Part shown: positions 10,144 through 22,543 of the stretch, one piece after another
Layout of the letters: each line of letters starts with the position of its first letter
How positions within the stretch are numbered: position 1 is the stretch's first letter
Translations under genes and position numbers: made by a program
The notes under the pieces: model-generated
Database searches by the model: none
What the model saw: the letters and a program-made list of their open reading frames with translations, nothing else
Told to the model about the DNA's origin: nothing
Assembly (NCBI GenBank): GCA_028023455.1
Contig: JAQFVV010000072.1
Coordinates: 4,587,214-4,651,213, forward strand
From: Epiperipatus broadwayi
Taxonomy: Eukaryota; Onychophora; Udeonychophora; Euonychophora; Peripatidae
Reading direction: 5' to 3'
DNA length: 64,000 bases

Positions 10144-12050
10144 ATACATTCCAATGAATTTAAATTATATCTTGAAAATGATTTTCAAATATTATTGAAT
10201 TTTGAACATGGTTCACATTTAAATGAAATCAATAAAAAGATAACTGATATACTTTTTAAAATGGCAACAAAGATATCTGGTAAAAAAAAGCAGCAATTGA
10301 CCAATAAAATGTTTACTGAGAAAAGCCAATTTATGAAGAAAAGGATATGAAAATATATGCTTTAAAAAGGATTGAATATCTAGAATTTTGTAAATTAGTG
10401 TGAAAAGGAGTTAATAATGATATAAGAAAATATAATTGTGTTAGCAAAAAAAGTCTCCCAAATGTAAAACAACATCTTGGTGTTGGTAGATAAATCATTT
10501 TTTCAATAAGAATAAAAGATGGAATTATTACTAAAAGATGACATCATGAAATGTGTAGAAAAGTTCTATCAAGAATTATATAGCAATAAAGAACAAGAAA
10601 AAGTATCTCATATAATTACTATATCTTTGGAATTGCCCCAGATTTTAAATGAAGAAATGAGACATACAATTAAATCTGTGAAGAAGGGAAAAGCTCCAGA
10701 TAATAATGGAATTATAGTCAATACTTTAATAGAAGCAGGTGAAGAAACAAAAATTTTAGCAAAGTTACATATCAAATATCTAAATAATAAAGATGTACCA
10801 GATGATTGAAAGAAAACAGTATTAATTTAATATTGAAAAAAGGTGCTAAAAAGATATCAATTCTATAAAAAAAAATACCAATATAATTATAACTCATGTA
10901 CAGCAAACTTTGTATTTTAAACAACCAAAAGAAGAAGCTGGATTTGGTTTTAGAACAATAGGTCATATTCAAGTATTGAGAGAAATTATAGATAGAATCA
11001 ATAAATACAAGTTGTGATTATGCATTGGATTTGCAGATTATGAGAAGACATTTGATTCTAAAAGCATTTTTTCAGTGATTTCAGCACTGGATCATTCAGC
11101 ATTCATATCCAAAGATATTGTCATATTCTATTTATCAAAATGCAACAACAATAATTAGATTACATAATGATACTAGGAAGATTAATATTGAGAAAGGTTT
11201 ATGACAGGATGAGTCCATATCTCCAAAACTTTTTACAGCAGTTTTGTGAAATATATTTTGTGGATTAAAATTGAAACTAAGGAAGTAACAGTAAATGAAA
11301 GGTATTTAAGTCATCTAGATTTTGCAGAGCTTCAGGAAATGCTGCAAGAATTATCATAGGGGAAAGTAAGAAAATAGAACTAAAGGTAAAATGTTAAAAA
11401 GACTAGGGTAATGCTCAATGGATTTTCTCAAAAGAAGAAAATAAATATTGATAAGGATGAGTTGGAAGAAGTTTACAGCTACAAATACTTGGTAGATTAT
11501 TACTACAGATGAATCACAATGGATGAAATTAACCATAGAATAAAACTTGATTGAAGTGCTTTTGGTATAAATAACTTATTACTAAAAGGTTTGAAAAGGA
11601 AAGTTTTTTAATAAATGTGTTTTACCAGCTTTTATTTAGGGTTCTGAGACTTGGACACTTAACAGAAAAGCAATACAGACTTCAAACCACTCAAGTATGG
11701 AGTGATCTATGTTAGAAGTCATAAGAATAAAGTGAAAATGAGTGTGAGAACAAACAGATGTTACTGACATCATTGAAATAATTAAGAAACTGAAGTCAAA
11801 TTGGGCTGGACATGTTTCTAGAAGAGATGATATAATAGGTGGATAGTTAAAATCTTAAACTTGATTTCAAAAGATTATAAAAGACAATAGAAAGAGACAA
11901 TATGTGAGATGGATGGTTAAAATAATGAAGTGTGCTAGGATGATGTGAGAAAAGAGGCTAGAAATTGAAAAAACAGGATTGAACTTGGAGAGACTGTCAT
12001 CTTGCAGTGAATGGATAATGGCTGAAAAATGGTGCTGATGTCATTTCTGT
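10144..12050 (+). pseudogene. RTE-type LINE reverse transcriptase remnant
   Basis: A decayed non-LTR retrotransposon. In order: a Lys-rich stretch before the RT (about 10250-10450); an open segment 10519-10809 whose translation includes the RT-entry motif VKKGKAPDNNGI (family: GKAPGPDGI); scattered RT blocks with stops (FRTIGHIQ-like near 10945, RMSP near 11205); and the C-terminal signature GSETWTLNRKA near 11640, NWAGHVSRRDD near 11797 and KRQYVRWM near 11897. Length, about 1.9 kb, covers most of an RT plus 3' end; the 5' endonuclease half is missing. Many stops and frameshifts: not functional. Confidence 0.85.
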
Positions 12051-12054
12051 CACA

Positions 12055-12335
12055 GAAATATTATACAAATATTTTATATTTCAATTTAATGTTATATATT
12101 TTATGAATTATTTTATTTGTTTTTTATTCAATTTTATTTTATTATATATTCATTTAATTACATTATTAGTTTTATTATATTTTATGTTGCTTATTTTTAC
12201 TTTTTCTTTCTTACTTTATTAATTATTTATTTATTTTATTTTTTTAATCACTGTATCGAAACTCTGAGGTTGACAGTAAGAAGGATAGTCAGAATACCAG
12301 ATTATATATATATATATACATCATGAGACATCTTA
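12055..12335 (+). repeat. Family C inverted repeat, right arm
   Basis: Reverse-complement homologue of 9830-10140, including the GATAGTCAGAATACCAGATT end that mirrors AATCTGATGTTTTGACTGT. Its continuation appears again at 13475-13560, beyond the family B sequence, which suggests that family B material was inserted into this arm. Confidence 0.65.
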
Positions 12336-12356
12336 CTTTATATATTACTATATATA

Positions 12357-13045
12357 TTAGAAGGGATTTGAACTCACACTTTCAAGCTCTCTACAACTAT
12401 CCACTCTATCTTATACCCCTGATACACATGATCACATACATGTGAAAAGGATAAATGATCTCCAATATATATCTTTTGCACTGAACCAATATTCATCAAT
12501 TGGTCCAGATCTCCATCTCTCACCCATATATACATATCAATGCTCAGTTTGTATTAAGATAGCAAATCTTCAAACTTTAATGGACAAGCTTCAATCTTCT
12601 CCACTCTCTAACTCTTCAGCCATCCATTTTCATTGAAAATCTGGGATGGAATGTTCAAAGCTCTTGTGATGCCAATATTATTGTTATACCCATGTTGACT
12701 TTGTCACTCTGAATCCTTGCATATAGAACCTTATTTTCAATGATATGGATGGCTGAAGAGTTGGAGGGTGGAGAAACTTGACACTTGTCTTTTAAAGTTT
12801 GAAGATTTGCCATCTTAATATAAACTGAGCACTGATTGTATATATATGTGAGGAATGGTAATCTGGATCAAATGATAAGTGCTGATTCAGCACACACTAT
12901 GTATGTTGGAAATTATTTATTTTTGTCATATGTATGTTGTTATGTATATTGGTTGTGAAAGATGGAATGGATGGTTGTAGGTAGCTTGAAAGTATGAGTT
13001 CAAATCCTTCTAATTACATTAAGTTTAGTATAGACAATAAACATC
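12357..13045. mobile_element. Family B palindromic retroposon, diverged copy
   Basis: The two arms (about 12357-12635 and 12745-13030) are diverged reverse complements around a loop of about 100 bp. The ends read as tRNA-like GGGATTTGAACTC and GAGTTCAAATCC. Each arm carries a decayed hammerhead. The same architecture, better conserved, is at 25838-26457 and 56905-57375. Confidence 0.7.
12457..12511 (-). ncRNA. Hammerhead relic, family B
   Basis: The minus strand keeps UGAUGA, and stem I still pairs: CCAA with UUGG, and GAUCU with AGAUC across a 3-nt bulge. That outer helix differs in sequence from the UAAUC/GAUUA helix of the 26-kb copy, yet both pair. Core decay: C3 is U and GAAA reads AAAA, so it should be inactive. 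Confidence 0.45.
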
Positions 13046-13089
13046 TACTTAAACATTATATATTCAGTCTGTATCCTGCCTACCCCTCT

Positions 13090-13470
13090 TCTATATATTT
13101 AAGTGGACATATTAAGATCCAATATGTGAGGAGTCAGAGTAACTTAAGGTCAACATGGGTATGACAATAATATTGATATCAACTAGAGCAGATGGATGAA
13201 AAGTTGGAAGGTGGAGAAAATTGAAAGGTGCCCATTACAGTTTGAAGAATTGCTATCTTAATATAAACCGATCCCTGATCCCTGATTGTATATATGGGTA
13301 GGAGATGATGTTCTGGATGAACTGATGAGTGCTGGTTTAGCATGAAATATGTATATTGGTGATCATTTATCTTTTTCACAAGATGGAATGGATAGCTATA
13401 GGGAGCTTGAGAGTCTGAGTTTAAACCTCTTCTAATTACATTAAATTTAGTATAGACAGTATACATGTAT
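13090..13470 (+). mobile_element. Family B, single arm
   Basis: One arm aligned with 12745-13045, ending in the same TTCTAATTACATTAA and AGTATAGACA sequence. It contains a hammerhead with a complete catalytic core. Confidence 0.65.
13305..13371 (+). ncRNA. Hammerhead ribozyme, family B, core intact, stem I weakened
   Basis: CUGAUGA at 13322-13328, stem II UGCU/AGCA plus a G-U closing pair, GAAA at 13344-13347, minimal stem III and the AUA cleavage triplet are all present. The proximal stem I strand reads AUGAA instead of ACCAA, so it pairs poorly with UUGGU downstream. Confidence 0.5.
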
Positions 13471-13474
13471 TTAA

Positions 13475-13560
13475 ATATTATATATATAATAAAATTTTGT
13501 TACAAAATTTTCACAGTAAAGTGTACAGATTGTATTTAAGTAAAATCTTACAGCAAAACA
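13475..13560 (+). repeat. Family C fragment
   Basis: Matches the reverse complement of about 9795-9870 (GTGTACAGATTGTATTTA block preceded by a TTTTCA-type stretch). Read with 12055-12335 it completes the right arm of the family C inverted repeat. Confidence 0.5.
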
Positions 13561-15264
13561 AAAGAAGTAATACATTTAATTATATAATAATATTATAATG
13601 AATGGAAAAGGTTTTCACCTGTTTGTTTGTAAACTGATGATGTTTGGGGGCAGTTAGATTTAATTCATAAATAGGGTATGTAATCAAGTGTTTTTATGGG
13701 TCAAAGGCATTCACCCATTCAGTCTTGTTTTGTTCTTGGAATGAGATGTTAGAAACTTGTAACTGTGGAAAGCAGATCCATTGGATAAGAAATAATTGAA
13801 GGTATATTTTTAGTTTGTGTTAGATTGATAGACTCAAAAGTTCACAGCTCTTGGATTGATTTTCAGACAAGTAAAAAATAAAATAAAAAGTTTATCATGT
13901 GAATAGTCTATTTGCTTAATGTGCAAGATGGACAATAAAATGTCATGTTACCTTCTAAGTAATCAGATGATTATATCTCATTATTATTATAGTAGTTTTC
14001 TTCACTCTATTTTAAAACTAAATATTGTAAGCCAGTGGATGTCAGGTGGCATAGCTCTATAATATTCACACACCCAAACTAATTTCTGGTTTTTGATTTC
14101 ATCAGGGAAAAACTAGGATACAAAATGGATACTAATGCACTTACATACCTGGTATACACTTTTTGTTCCTCAATACAATTTAAAACAATAGCCCAAAATT
14201 AATAAAAACCCAAAAATATGAGCCAAAAAAGTTTGAACATCTAAAGACTGTTTTTTTACCAAATGTGGATCCTTTTACCTTTTTGCTAGGAAGGTTAATA
14301 TGAACAGCAACATCCTGTGATTCTCACATTCTTATTCATATGTTTCCAAAAGTTCTCTGCATTCTATTCTGGACTCCAGATTACATAATGCCATTGGTTA
14401 CTCGACTTAATGATAGATGGCTCCAGAGCAGAGAAGAAAATGATAAATGTGTCTTATAATAAGATCAAGAATAATTTAAGAGAATCTCATAAACTCGTTT
14501 TCGGGTATAGTTATTATTTATAAAATTAAAAAGAACAGAAAATATTTGCTCAGATAAAAAATATCTCTTCAGCATAAAAAAATAATTTTTCAATAACTAT
14601 TAAATGCATGATTCATGATTTAACATGCTTACTACTAATAGTGAAATGCCTTGTTGGTTAGGCATTTATTAAAAATTCAAGTACTGGAAGCCGCAGAACT
14701 GGATTACAGTGCATGAATCCTGAATTCCAGGAACTTTCACTGAGCAATATTGCACAAAACAGTGTTCATACTAAAATGAAAAAAAAAAGAAAGAAAGAAT
14801 ATATATTATTTAACTCATAAGTAAAAAGATAAGACTTGATACGAACATTAATAGAAAGGCTACTATGATGCAATTCTAAGTAACAAAAACAAAATAAAGT
14901 ACCATAAAATAAAACTTAATTTCGAAGAGGAAACACAAATTAGAATATGAGATTTGAAGATTTAAGAGGATAAGTTAAAAGGTGTGATGTACACAATAAA
15001 AATTGACTCCCTCATGCTCACACAGAAGGCAATAGGAAATGAATTTAAAGGTCATTATATGTGATCTCTTGTCCATAACCTTTGAAAGAGAGATAGACGC
15101 ATTCATACATCAACATCAAAAATATAAAAAATACATGTATTTTTGAACAAGTAAGATTTATAAGATGCCAAAATATGTCAAAACAGTCCTTGTTTTGTTA
15201 AACTAACTATGAATGTACTAATCACCTTTAATAAACAATATCTTAACCTTTTTACTTTTAGAAA

Positions 15265-15291
15265 TAATATATTCGGAAGTAAATCAATCTT
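15265..15291. repeat. 27-bp direct repeat, copy 1
   Basis: The 27 bases starting TAATATATTCGG and ending CAATCTT recur exactly at 15548-15574, 283 bp away. The intervening DNA matches no family here. It might be a long TSD or a duplication scar. Confidence 0.7.
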
Positions 15292-15547
15292 CATACATGA
15301 GCGCACTCACCGTAAGCTTGTCTTTCATGCTTATCTATATATAAGCCAATCTCTGCTTACCATGTATTATTCGGATCTTGAGTCTATTATGTGCTTGATT
15401 TTTTAAACGATGTTCAAATTGTAGAAATGTAATTCAAATATTGTAGAGAGAGAATTTATCCCGTTTTTAACCATTTGCAATTAACACTTAATAATTTAGA
15501 CTCTAAATACATTGATATTTATTTTTTATGCAGCACGGTATTTATTG

Positions 15548-15574
15548 TAATATATTCGGAAGTAAATCAATCTT
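15548..15574. repeat. 27-bp direct repeat, copy 2
   Basis: Exact copy of 15265-15291 in the same orientation. Confidence 0.7.
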
Positions 15575-16239
15575 TAACTATGCGTTGTTTTAATACAATA
15601 TAAAAGAGATTGACAAAGTAAAATGTGACGCTTATTCATAGAATAGTTTCCCATCAAAAGAATCTGACTAGTCTGAGGTCTGAGATCTCAGAACGATTAA
15701 TAAAATGATAAAAACAATCAACAGTCTATACTTAAATTTGAGAAGTAGTATAATAAATAAATAAAGCCTTCTGGATTAACATGATTGATATCAGCTTTAG
15801 ATATTAATAAATTCTCCACTGTGAAAATTTCTAGCAGTATATTGTAATTCTGGCTATTATTGAGAAGGTACCATTAAGCCAGCTATCTTTATGAATTATG
15901 AGTCATTGGTAATATTTTAATAAGTGTGGTGAATAAGATATAAGCATCCTTGATGAGAAATAAAGAACTGTCATATGACTAACATTCTTGCTTATATCAA
16001 AACATTCAACAGGTTTTAGTAAAATATATACTGAATACGTTTTAAAAATTAAAAATTAATCCCAGAAACTCTCATTTTAGAAATGTAGAACATAAGAAGT
16101 TTTTTTTTTGTATGTACTTATATTTCAAACAAATAATTCTAAAACTAAATGAAATCAGTTAATTGCGATAATATGTTGGACTATTCCTATCATCCATCAT
16201 TAAATGTTGAATGTATAGAACATTTTAAATTTTATTTAA

Positions 16240-16497
16240 ACTTTTCAAATACAAACAACTTATTAGTAACAATACACAAATAAACAACACAGGTTAGTAA
16301 ATACACAATATTTAGAGCAGTATTATTCTCTACTCTTCTAAAAGATGTAAGCTCGACTCTTATGCCAATATTGTCACTGTTCAGGCCAGCAACACCTGAA
16401 GAAGGGTGAAGAATAATACTACTCAAAACATTGTGTAATTACTAACCTGTGTTGTCTATTTGTGTTACTACTAACAAGGTGTTTGTATTTAAATGGA
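16240..16497. repeat. Inverted repeat of family D type
   Basis: Arms of about 100 bp (16243-16340 and 16395-16495) are imperfect reverse complements; both include a TAGTAACA/TGTTACTA pair and an ACAACACAGGTTAGTA/TACTAACCTGTGTTGT pair. The right arm holds CCTGAAGAAGGG and CAAAACATTGTG, the marker motifs of family D. Confidence 0.7.
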
Positions 16498-16499
16498 GT

Positions 16500-18310
16500 T
16501 GTATGTTTTTCATACATTCAACATGCTGTACAAATTATCACATCTAATATACCATTATCACAAACCTTCAGGGAAATTAATTGATCCCTATATGTCTTAA
16601 TAAAAATAATTGAAGAAGATAGTTAGCATAAGAGTAAGTAAATAACTAAATAGTTATTACTTAGAAGTTCATAAGATGTTTGAACACCAGAAGTGATAAA
16701 GCTGGGCCATAATTTATGACTCTTGAGCCCTGAATTTCTGCCCTAATGTACATATCCAATTCAGGTCAAAAGATCATGGTTTATGCTGGCAGATTTTTGA
16801 CTGAATAGAATTATGCCTATAAGTGGGTTCAATTAATAAACAATAATAGAAAGAAATTAATTGCTGGAAAGAAAATAAAATGGTGAAGAACATTGTGAAA
16901 ATTCAAATATCTATTGTAATAAATTTCATTTGAAAAATAGTGTACTAAATAAATAGTATTTAGAGAAAGGGGGAGGGGGAGTCATTATGTGCTTTTTGTT
17001 TAAAAAATAAAGAATGTGATATACTTTGCAGTAAAAAAAAAGAAAATGCACACATGTGTTCAGAAAGGGAAAATAAGACACATCATTATTCTTTTCTTAA
17101 TCATTTAAAAAAGCTTTTCTATTCATCTCATTTTAAATTATTATTATTTTTATCAGTTTTAAATTTTGGGTTAAAAAACTCAAAGTCATCCAGGTAAATA
17201 TATTTTTCTGTACATGTTCACTTTTCCATGAAATAATAGATCACTGGAAGAAGCAAAGACTATATTATTTCTGAAGGAAATATGAAAATTTATTGGAAAC
17301 TACTAAGATGTAAAGATATGCATATGTTTATTTTACCCTATTTATAGACTTTAAGTAAATTCAAACTTTTGGTTATTAAACCATTTGATCAATACTTCCC
17401 TGTATAAATTCTTAATTTGTTACTTATACTAATTATAATTATTAATGATATTACCTGTTATATTTTGATAAAGTTCTTAACTTACAATAAAATTCATGTG
17501 AACTACTTAATAAATGAGAGGTGGCATTTATTAACTTTTCAGAAGCAATTTTAGTCTTTATTAAATCAAAGGAACACAATAATGAATTGTTTCAAAATTA
17601 CTGCCAGTCTTAAACACAAAATAAAATGTGTTCATTTTAAATTGTTTTATATAATTCTGATAAAAAAAGATGTCATTCAAATTATTTGTACTAATATTGT
17701 AGAAAAGACATTGTATATTTGCTTTACAGCTAATACAAATAAAATAATCTTTTAGCATTCTTATAATTTATTCATCTATCATTCATCTATTTACTTATTA
17801 ATGATATATTTTCATTACTTTGCAGAAGAGAGAAATAATTTGAATCAGCTTCATAGTTTAATATTAATGAAATAATGCTTTAAATTTATAATGGAACTGA
17901 GTATTAGTTGTTTATTGCTAACCTCCACTCTCAGATTCTCTCAATTTTGATTTCAATTGCAAACAATGTTTATTTTTTGTCAAGACATTCTTGCTATGAA
18001 AGTAATCATTATTCATTATCTCCCCAATTTGGAATAAAAGAACAATTGTGCTTATATGTGGTGAAGCTGAATAACAAAAGGATTCCTCAATTAAAAGGGT
18101 TAATTTCATTTTAAAAATGAAAGAACTTTTACTCTTTATCTTAGAAATTGGTAAACAAGTGTAGTTTATATTTATTATTATGAATTTGATATTTGCTTCT
18201 TATTATTGTGCATTTACAGTTTTATGACTTACATGTATTTAATTATTACTTTATCTAGGATATTAGAAGGTATATTTATAATATTATACATACCTTAAAT
18301 GGACTTGGTA
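16500..18310. other. Unannotated AT-rich DNA
   Basis: I see no supportable gene. A short family E-like piece (CCAGAAGTGATAAAGCTG) lies near 16686-16704. Confidence 0.45.
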
Positions 18311-18319
18311 AGAAAATAC

Positions 18320-18415
18320 CAAGGTAAAAGATTTGCAAGCAAGCAATTGGTTGCAGATGGTTGTTGCGGGTTTGTCTCCTGGCCAATGCAAAGACATATG
18401 GAAAAAAAAAGATTT
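18320..18415 (+). mobile_element. tRNA-derived SINE, 5'-truncated
   Basis: Same SINE as 7745, 22430 and 61659, starting at GCAAGCAAGCAATTGGTTGC and ending ACATATGG plus an A9 tail. AAAGATTTG occurs before and after it, a probable TSD. The B-box is decayed (GGGTTTGTCTCC). Confidence 0.7.
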
Positions 18416-19224
18416 GATTTAAAAGCATAAGTTATTACGAGTTCTTCCTATTATTATTCCAATATAATAGAATGGAGTGCCACACCCAAGGTAAAAAAAA
18501 CAGCATTTTTATATTTGGCATATGTATAAATGAAAGATTTGGAAGTTGGTGTATAAATTTAGATAGCTTATAAAAATTTTAATATTTTATACTGTTATGC
18601 ATTTATGGTGTATCAGTTTACATGCATTAATAGACCAAATAAATGTGCTATTGTGATTATGAATGTGTGTGAGTTTCTATTTGTTTATTATTATGAAATT
18701 CATGCCTTGTTCAGTTATTAATTGGTACACTGCTTGAAAACAGGTATCAATTTTGGTATTTTTATGTGGATGTTTTTCTCTTGCTATTGTATGTGTTAGG
18801 TCCCTCCATGAGAGAGTGCGGCTTACTTGCTTTAGCACTGCCAGGTCAAGTTACTGGCTGCCTGTTCATATATTTTCCCTCATCCACTGTCCTGTCTAAA
18901 TCCTTGCTGAAAACTGACACCAAAATAGTGAAGACCAAGAATAAAAAACAAATCCAACCAGTTGGAAAGTAAACTAATGCAAACCAATACCAAATGAACT
19001 GTATCATCTAATATCACAAAACTTAGGCAATATATTTTCCCATAATAATTGTTTATAGACACTTTGTTTTCAAATCAAATGAACTTTAACAAAGGACTAT
19101 GATGAAATTTAGCCTGAGTAATTACTTATATTTTTTATATGTAAATTTCAATATTATTATGTTATATTACAAATGTGTATGCTTGAATAAATATTAATGT
19201 TTACTTAAATATTATTTGGTAAAT

Positions 19225-19246
19225 TCTCTCTCTCTCTCTCTCTCTT
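19225..19246. repeat. (TC)n microsatellite
   Basis: About 11 uninterrupted TC units. Confidence 0.9.
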
Positions 19247-19628
19247 GTCACTGTGTCATCATTTATTTAAAGAGATAAATGTTCATATATATTAAGTAAA
19301 GGTGCTAGATTGTGTGCCTATCATCTGTAGCATGCCAGCTATATAATATGGTGCCTGAGTTTGATCCTCAAAACAAATAGAATGCTTTGGATGGTAGGGT
19401 TTGAATCCAGCAGTTGAGATGGGCCACAGTCTAGAAATATGACCCTGTTATGCTTTGAATAGCCCAATCTGTCCATGGATATCATTGATAGCTATGATAT
19501 CAATGGTATTCTTCCTTTTGCTTGAAGGACTAGTCTGCTCCCATACTGTTAAAGCCAAATGCTATAAGATTATATATTAAAAGGTATTTAAAACTCAGTT
19601 AAAGAACACATATTCAGGGAATCCAGTT

Positions 19629-19629
<1 letters not shown>

Positions 19630-19665
<36 letters not shown>

Positions 19666-19676
19666 AAAACTTTGAG

Positions 19677-19702
<26 letters not shown>
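19630..19702. repeat. (TA)n microsatellites
   Basis: Two TA runs (about 19630-19661 and 19678-19700) separated by TTTAAAAACTTTGAGT; the same AAAACTTTGA motif recurs after the second run, so the segment looks tandemly duplicated. Confidence 0.85.
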
Positions 19703-19709
<7 letters not shown>

Positions 19710-20222
19710 ACTTAAAAACTTTGATTTTGCTCTCTTACCACACACTACATAGTGTAAATGCCAAAATCATTTTCTGCCAAAACTAATGAATTGTTTTGGT
19801 CAGTACCTTATGACAAAATATAGAAATAAATTCAGTCAATAACAGATTATGAAATGAAATTGCACACATTGCCAAATGCAAACAAGTCCAATGATGTTGG
19901 TTTTACTTCTCAAGGTGAGCCACTATTTACTCATTGTATTTTAAGAAAGACCAAATCAACAGTAAGAAATCAAATGTCATAAATTTACAATATAAAATAT
20001 AATGTAAGTAGTCCTTTTCCTCTTTTTTTTCTTTTTTGTTTCCATGTACCTTTCTATATATCTACAAAATGTACCTTTTATAATTTGTACATCACTTTAT
20101 TTGTCTGTTCTTTTATGATATACTTTATAATATTTTTTCCAAATTTGTATAATATTTTTGCCTAATAAAGATAATTTTAATTTATATATGTATATTTAAT
20201 GCTTTTACACTTACATGATGTA

Positions 20223-20592
20223 AATAAAATAGTTTTTGGGATAACAGTATGTTAGTTTTGATGAAATAGCATTCGCTATTGTCAAGTTTAACTTTTTAAA
20301 GAAAAATCATTAGATCTCAAATAGTAACAAGACTGAGAGTGAGATAAAAAATGAGATTGAGCATGAAGTAGTTGACTTTCAGAATATGTAGATTTATGTT
20401 AATCCACATATTATGAATGGACAATTACTTCACACTCAATATCATTTGTTACCTCACACTCAATCTCGTCACTATTTGAGATCTAATGGTTTTTCCTTGA
20501 AATGTTAACTTTGACAATGGTGGGCACTATTTTGCCAAACATTGGGAATTAATCAAAACTAACACATGGTTTAACCCAAAAACTATTTTATA
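20223..20592. mobile_element. Fold-back element (family F)
   Basis: The ends AAATAGTTTTTGGG (left) and CCCAAAAACTATTTT (right) start an imperfect inverted repeat with arms of about 150-180 bp, including GTTAGTTTTGAT/ATCAAAACTAAC and CATTAGATCTCAAATAGT/ACTATTTGAGATCTAATG. The centre holds ATTACTTCACACTCAAT-type sequence. A single-arm relative is at 33545. No ORF; it looks like a MITE or foldback transposon whose class I cannot assign. Confidence 0.75.
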
Positions 20593-22429
20593 TATATATT
20601 ATAACAGTCGGGTGTATTGGAGTCTTACCATATCTGCTGTATAAGGGTGCCACCAGGCCATTCGAACCTGGAAAATTTATATAGTAGGCATATACTTACT
20701 GTTAAGATCCAATTTTTATTTTATAAATATGACCAAAATTCCCCAGTCACTGGCTCATGGAGCAGGAGAGATAATATATATTTTAATTTTAAAGAAATAA
20801 AGATAATAAAAAATAAGAATAAGCCACTGTTAGATTAACAATATACAAAAACATTTATTTTGCACATATATAAAATTCAGAATTATTTATTTTAGTATAA
20901 TGTTTACCTTAGAATTTGATTTAATTTATATTTTAACTTTTTATTTTAGAAGTTCACACAGATGAATTAATTAATATTTTATTAGAGTGTCGAGTATGCA
21001 TAGACTACATAGATTGCACTCAAAATAGAAAATATTTTACATCCCTTACTTAACCCCAGGCCAAAAATTTGCAATCAAACTAATGTCAATCTGTCTGATA
21101 TATCAATGTATTCAATGCAACATGAATATGACAGCACAATACTGAACTGTCAGAAATGTACATCTGAACAGCACGGTTACCTAAAAGAAATGTCTCTCAT
21201 CCAGTACAGGAATACTTCATCTGTCTGGCAAGAAGAGCAATAAAAAACCCCATAGGAAAATATTGCGGTCCTTTTTGCCGACTTACAATCCCATTCCATA
21301 GGCTAAAAGGGTGATCCAAGGAGCAGAGAATACCGTTTGCTTCCAATGGTCAGTAAGAAATGGGACTATTTTGCCCAAGTGTGGCATATAATGTGATCCT
21401 GCACATAGCAGATTTTCATGCTGCATTTACTAATTATACCAATACATCCAAAACCATTAACCCAATTTAACTGCAAAACAAATAACTTAAGATTAACCCT
21501 CCCTTTTATTAAACTAACATAACTTTACAATATATGCAGCTATCCCCCATCCAACTTAAATTTAACATGATTTAAGGGTTTTTTTTAACTTTAAAAAAAT
21601 CACAATAAACGCTCAAAAGACAAAATAAATAAATAATGGAAATGACTTAAAAATACATATAATAAAAATAATCATTAATAAATGATTTAGTTCAGTCAGA
21701 TAGGAATTCATATTTATATTTAAATACTGAAAAAGTTTTATAGTTAAAGTTCATTAGTTATAGAGTTCTTACAGTTTTAAAAAGAAAAGATCCATACTTT
21801 CTAGCTGCTTGTAATTTGGATCCCATTTGTTTCTAATTCCCATGACATCCTGGAAAGACCGGTATGCTGTTAGCCATTCTATTGGTATTCATCCAGAGGT
21901 CCTTTGCTCTAGCTGTTATAGCTCTTTGCAAGATCTTATTGCAGGACCCCGGTGTCTGCAATATAGGAAAACAATACTTCATTTCTTTTTTCTTTTGGAA
22001 AAAACTTAAGAGAATGAAAGTGCGTCTTTCAATCCCTTCTTCTTCAACTCTTCCCGAAATTCAAAACTGCAAACTCAAACTGGAAACTCCAAAACTGACT
22101 TTTATTTCAAATATTTTCATTTTTATATCAAACCTCCAGATTAAGTGAACATGATGTCATGATGATGATGATCCTTTTGCTGTGGTCCATTTCCTGAGGG
22201 ATTTTATTGGTTATTCAGTTCTTATTGTTTTTATCTTCTAACTGACCTTTAATTATGAATTTTGAGATGCCTGAGGGCTAGTTTACTTAGCCTAATTAAA
22301 AATAATCACTTTCATTTTTAGCCTTTTACACAATAGAAGTAATTAAACTTTGTATATTCTTAAAGATATATTTTTATTTTTAAATCTTTTAAGTTTTTCT
22401 TAAAATTTAGTTTTAAAATATATTTTTTC

Positions 22430-22543
22430 ATTTTTTTTTTTTCATATGTCATAGCACCGGCCGTGACGTGAACCCACAACCGTCTGCAACCAACTACTTG
22501 CTTGCATGGTGGCTGCGATACCTCTTGGCTAACAACGCAAGAC
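22430..22543 (-). mobile_element. tRNA-derived SINE
   Basis: Minus-strand SINE with B-box-like GGGTTCACGTC, flanked by TATTTTTTC at 22421-22429 and 22544-22552 (9-bp TSD). The plus strand begins with its oligo-T tail. Confidence 0.78.

Larger units (their letters stand above)
13570..16230. other. Unannotated AT-rich DNA
   Basis: No coding region or RNA gene that I can support. A faint family A relic may exist near 14040-14130. A 27-bp exact direct repeat is listed separately. Confidence 0.45.

Noticed and set aside
19365-19415. GGGTTTGAATCCAGC and GTTTGATCC, tRNA-like motifs
   Set aside because: Isolated B-box resemblance without A-box or repeat partner in the window.
20640-20665. B-box-like GGTTCGAATGGCC on the minus strand
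   Set aside because: No A-box within the upstream 60 nt and no tRNA fold. Possibly a SINE scrap, but too short to call.
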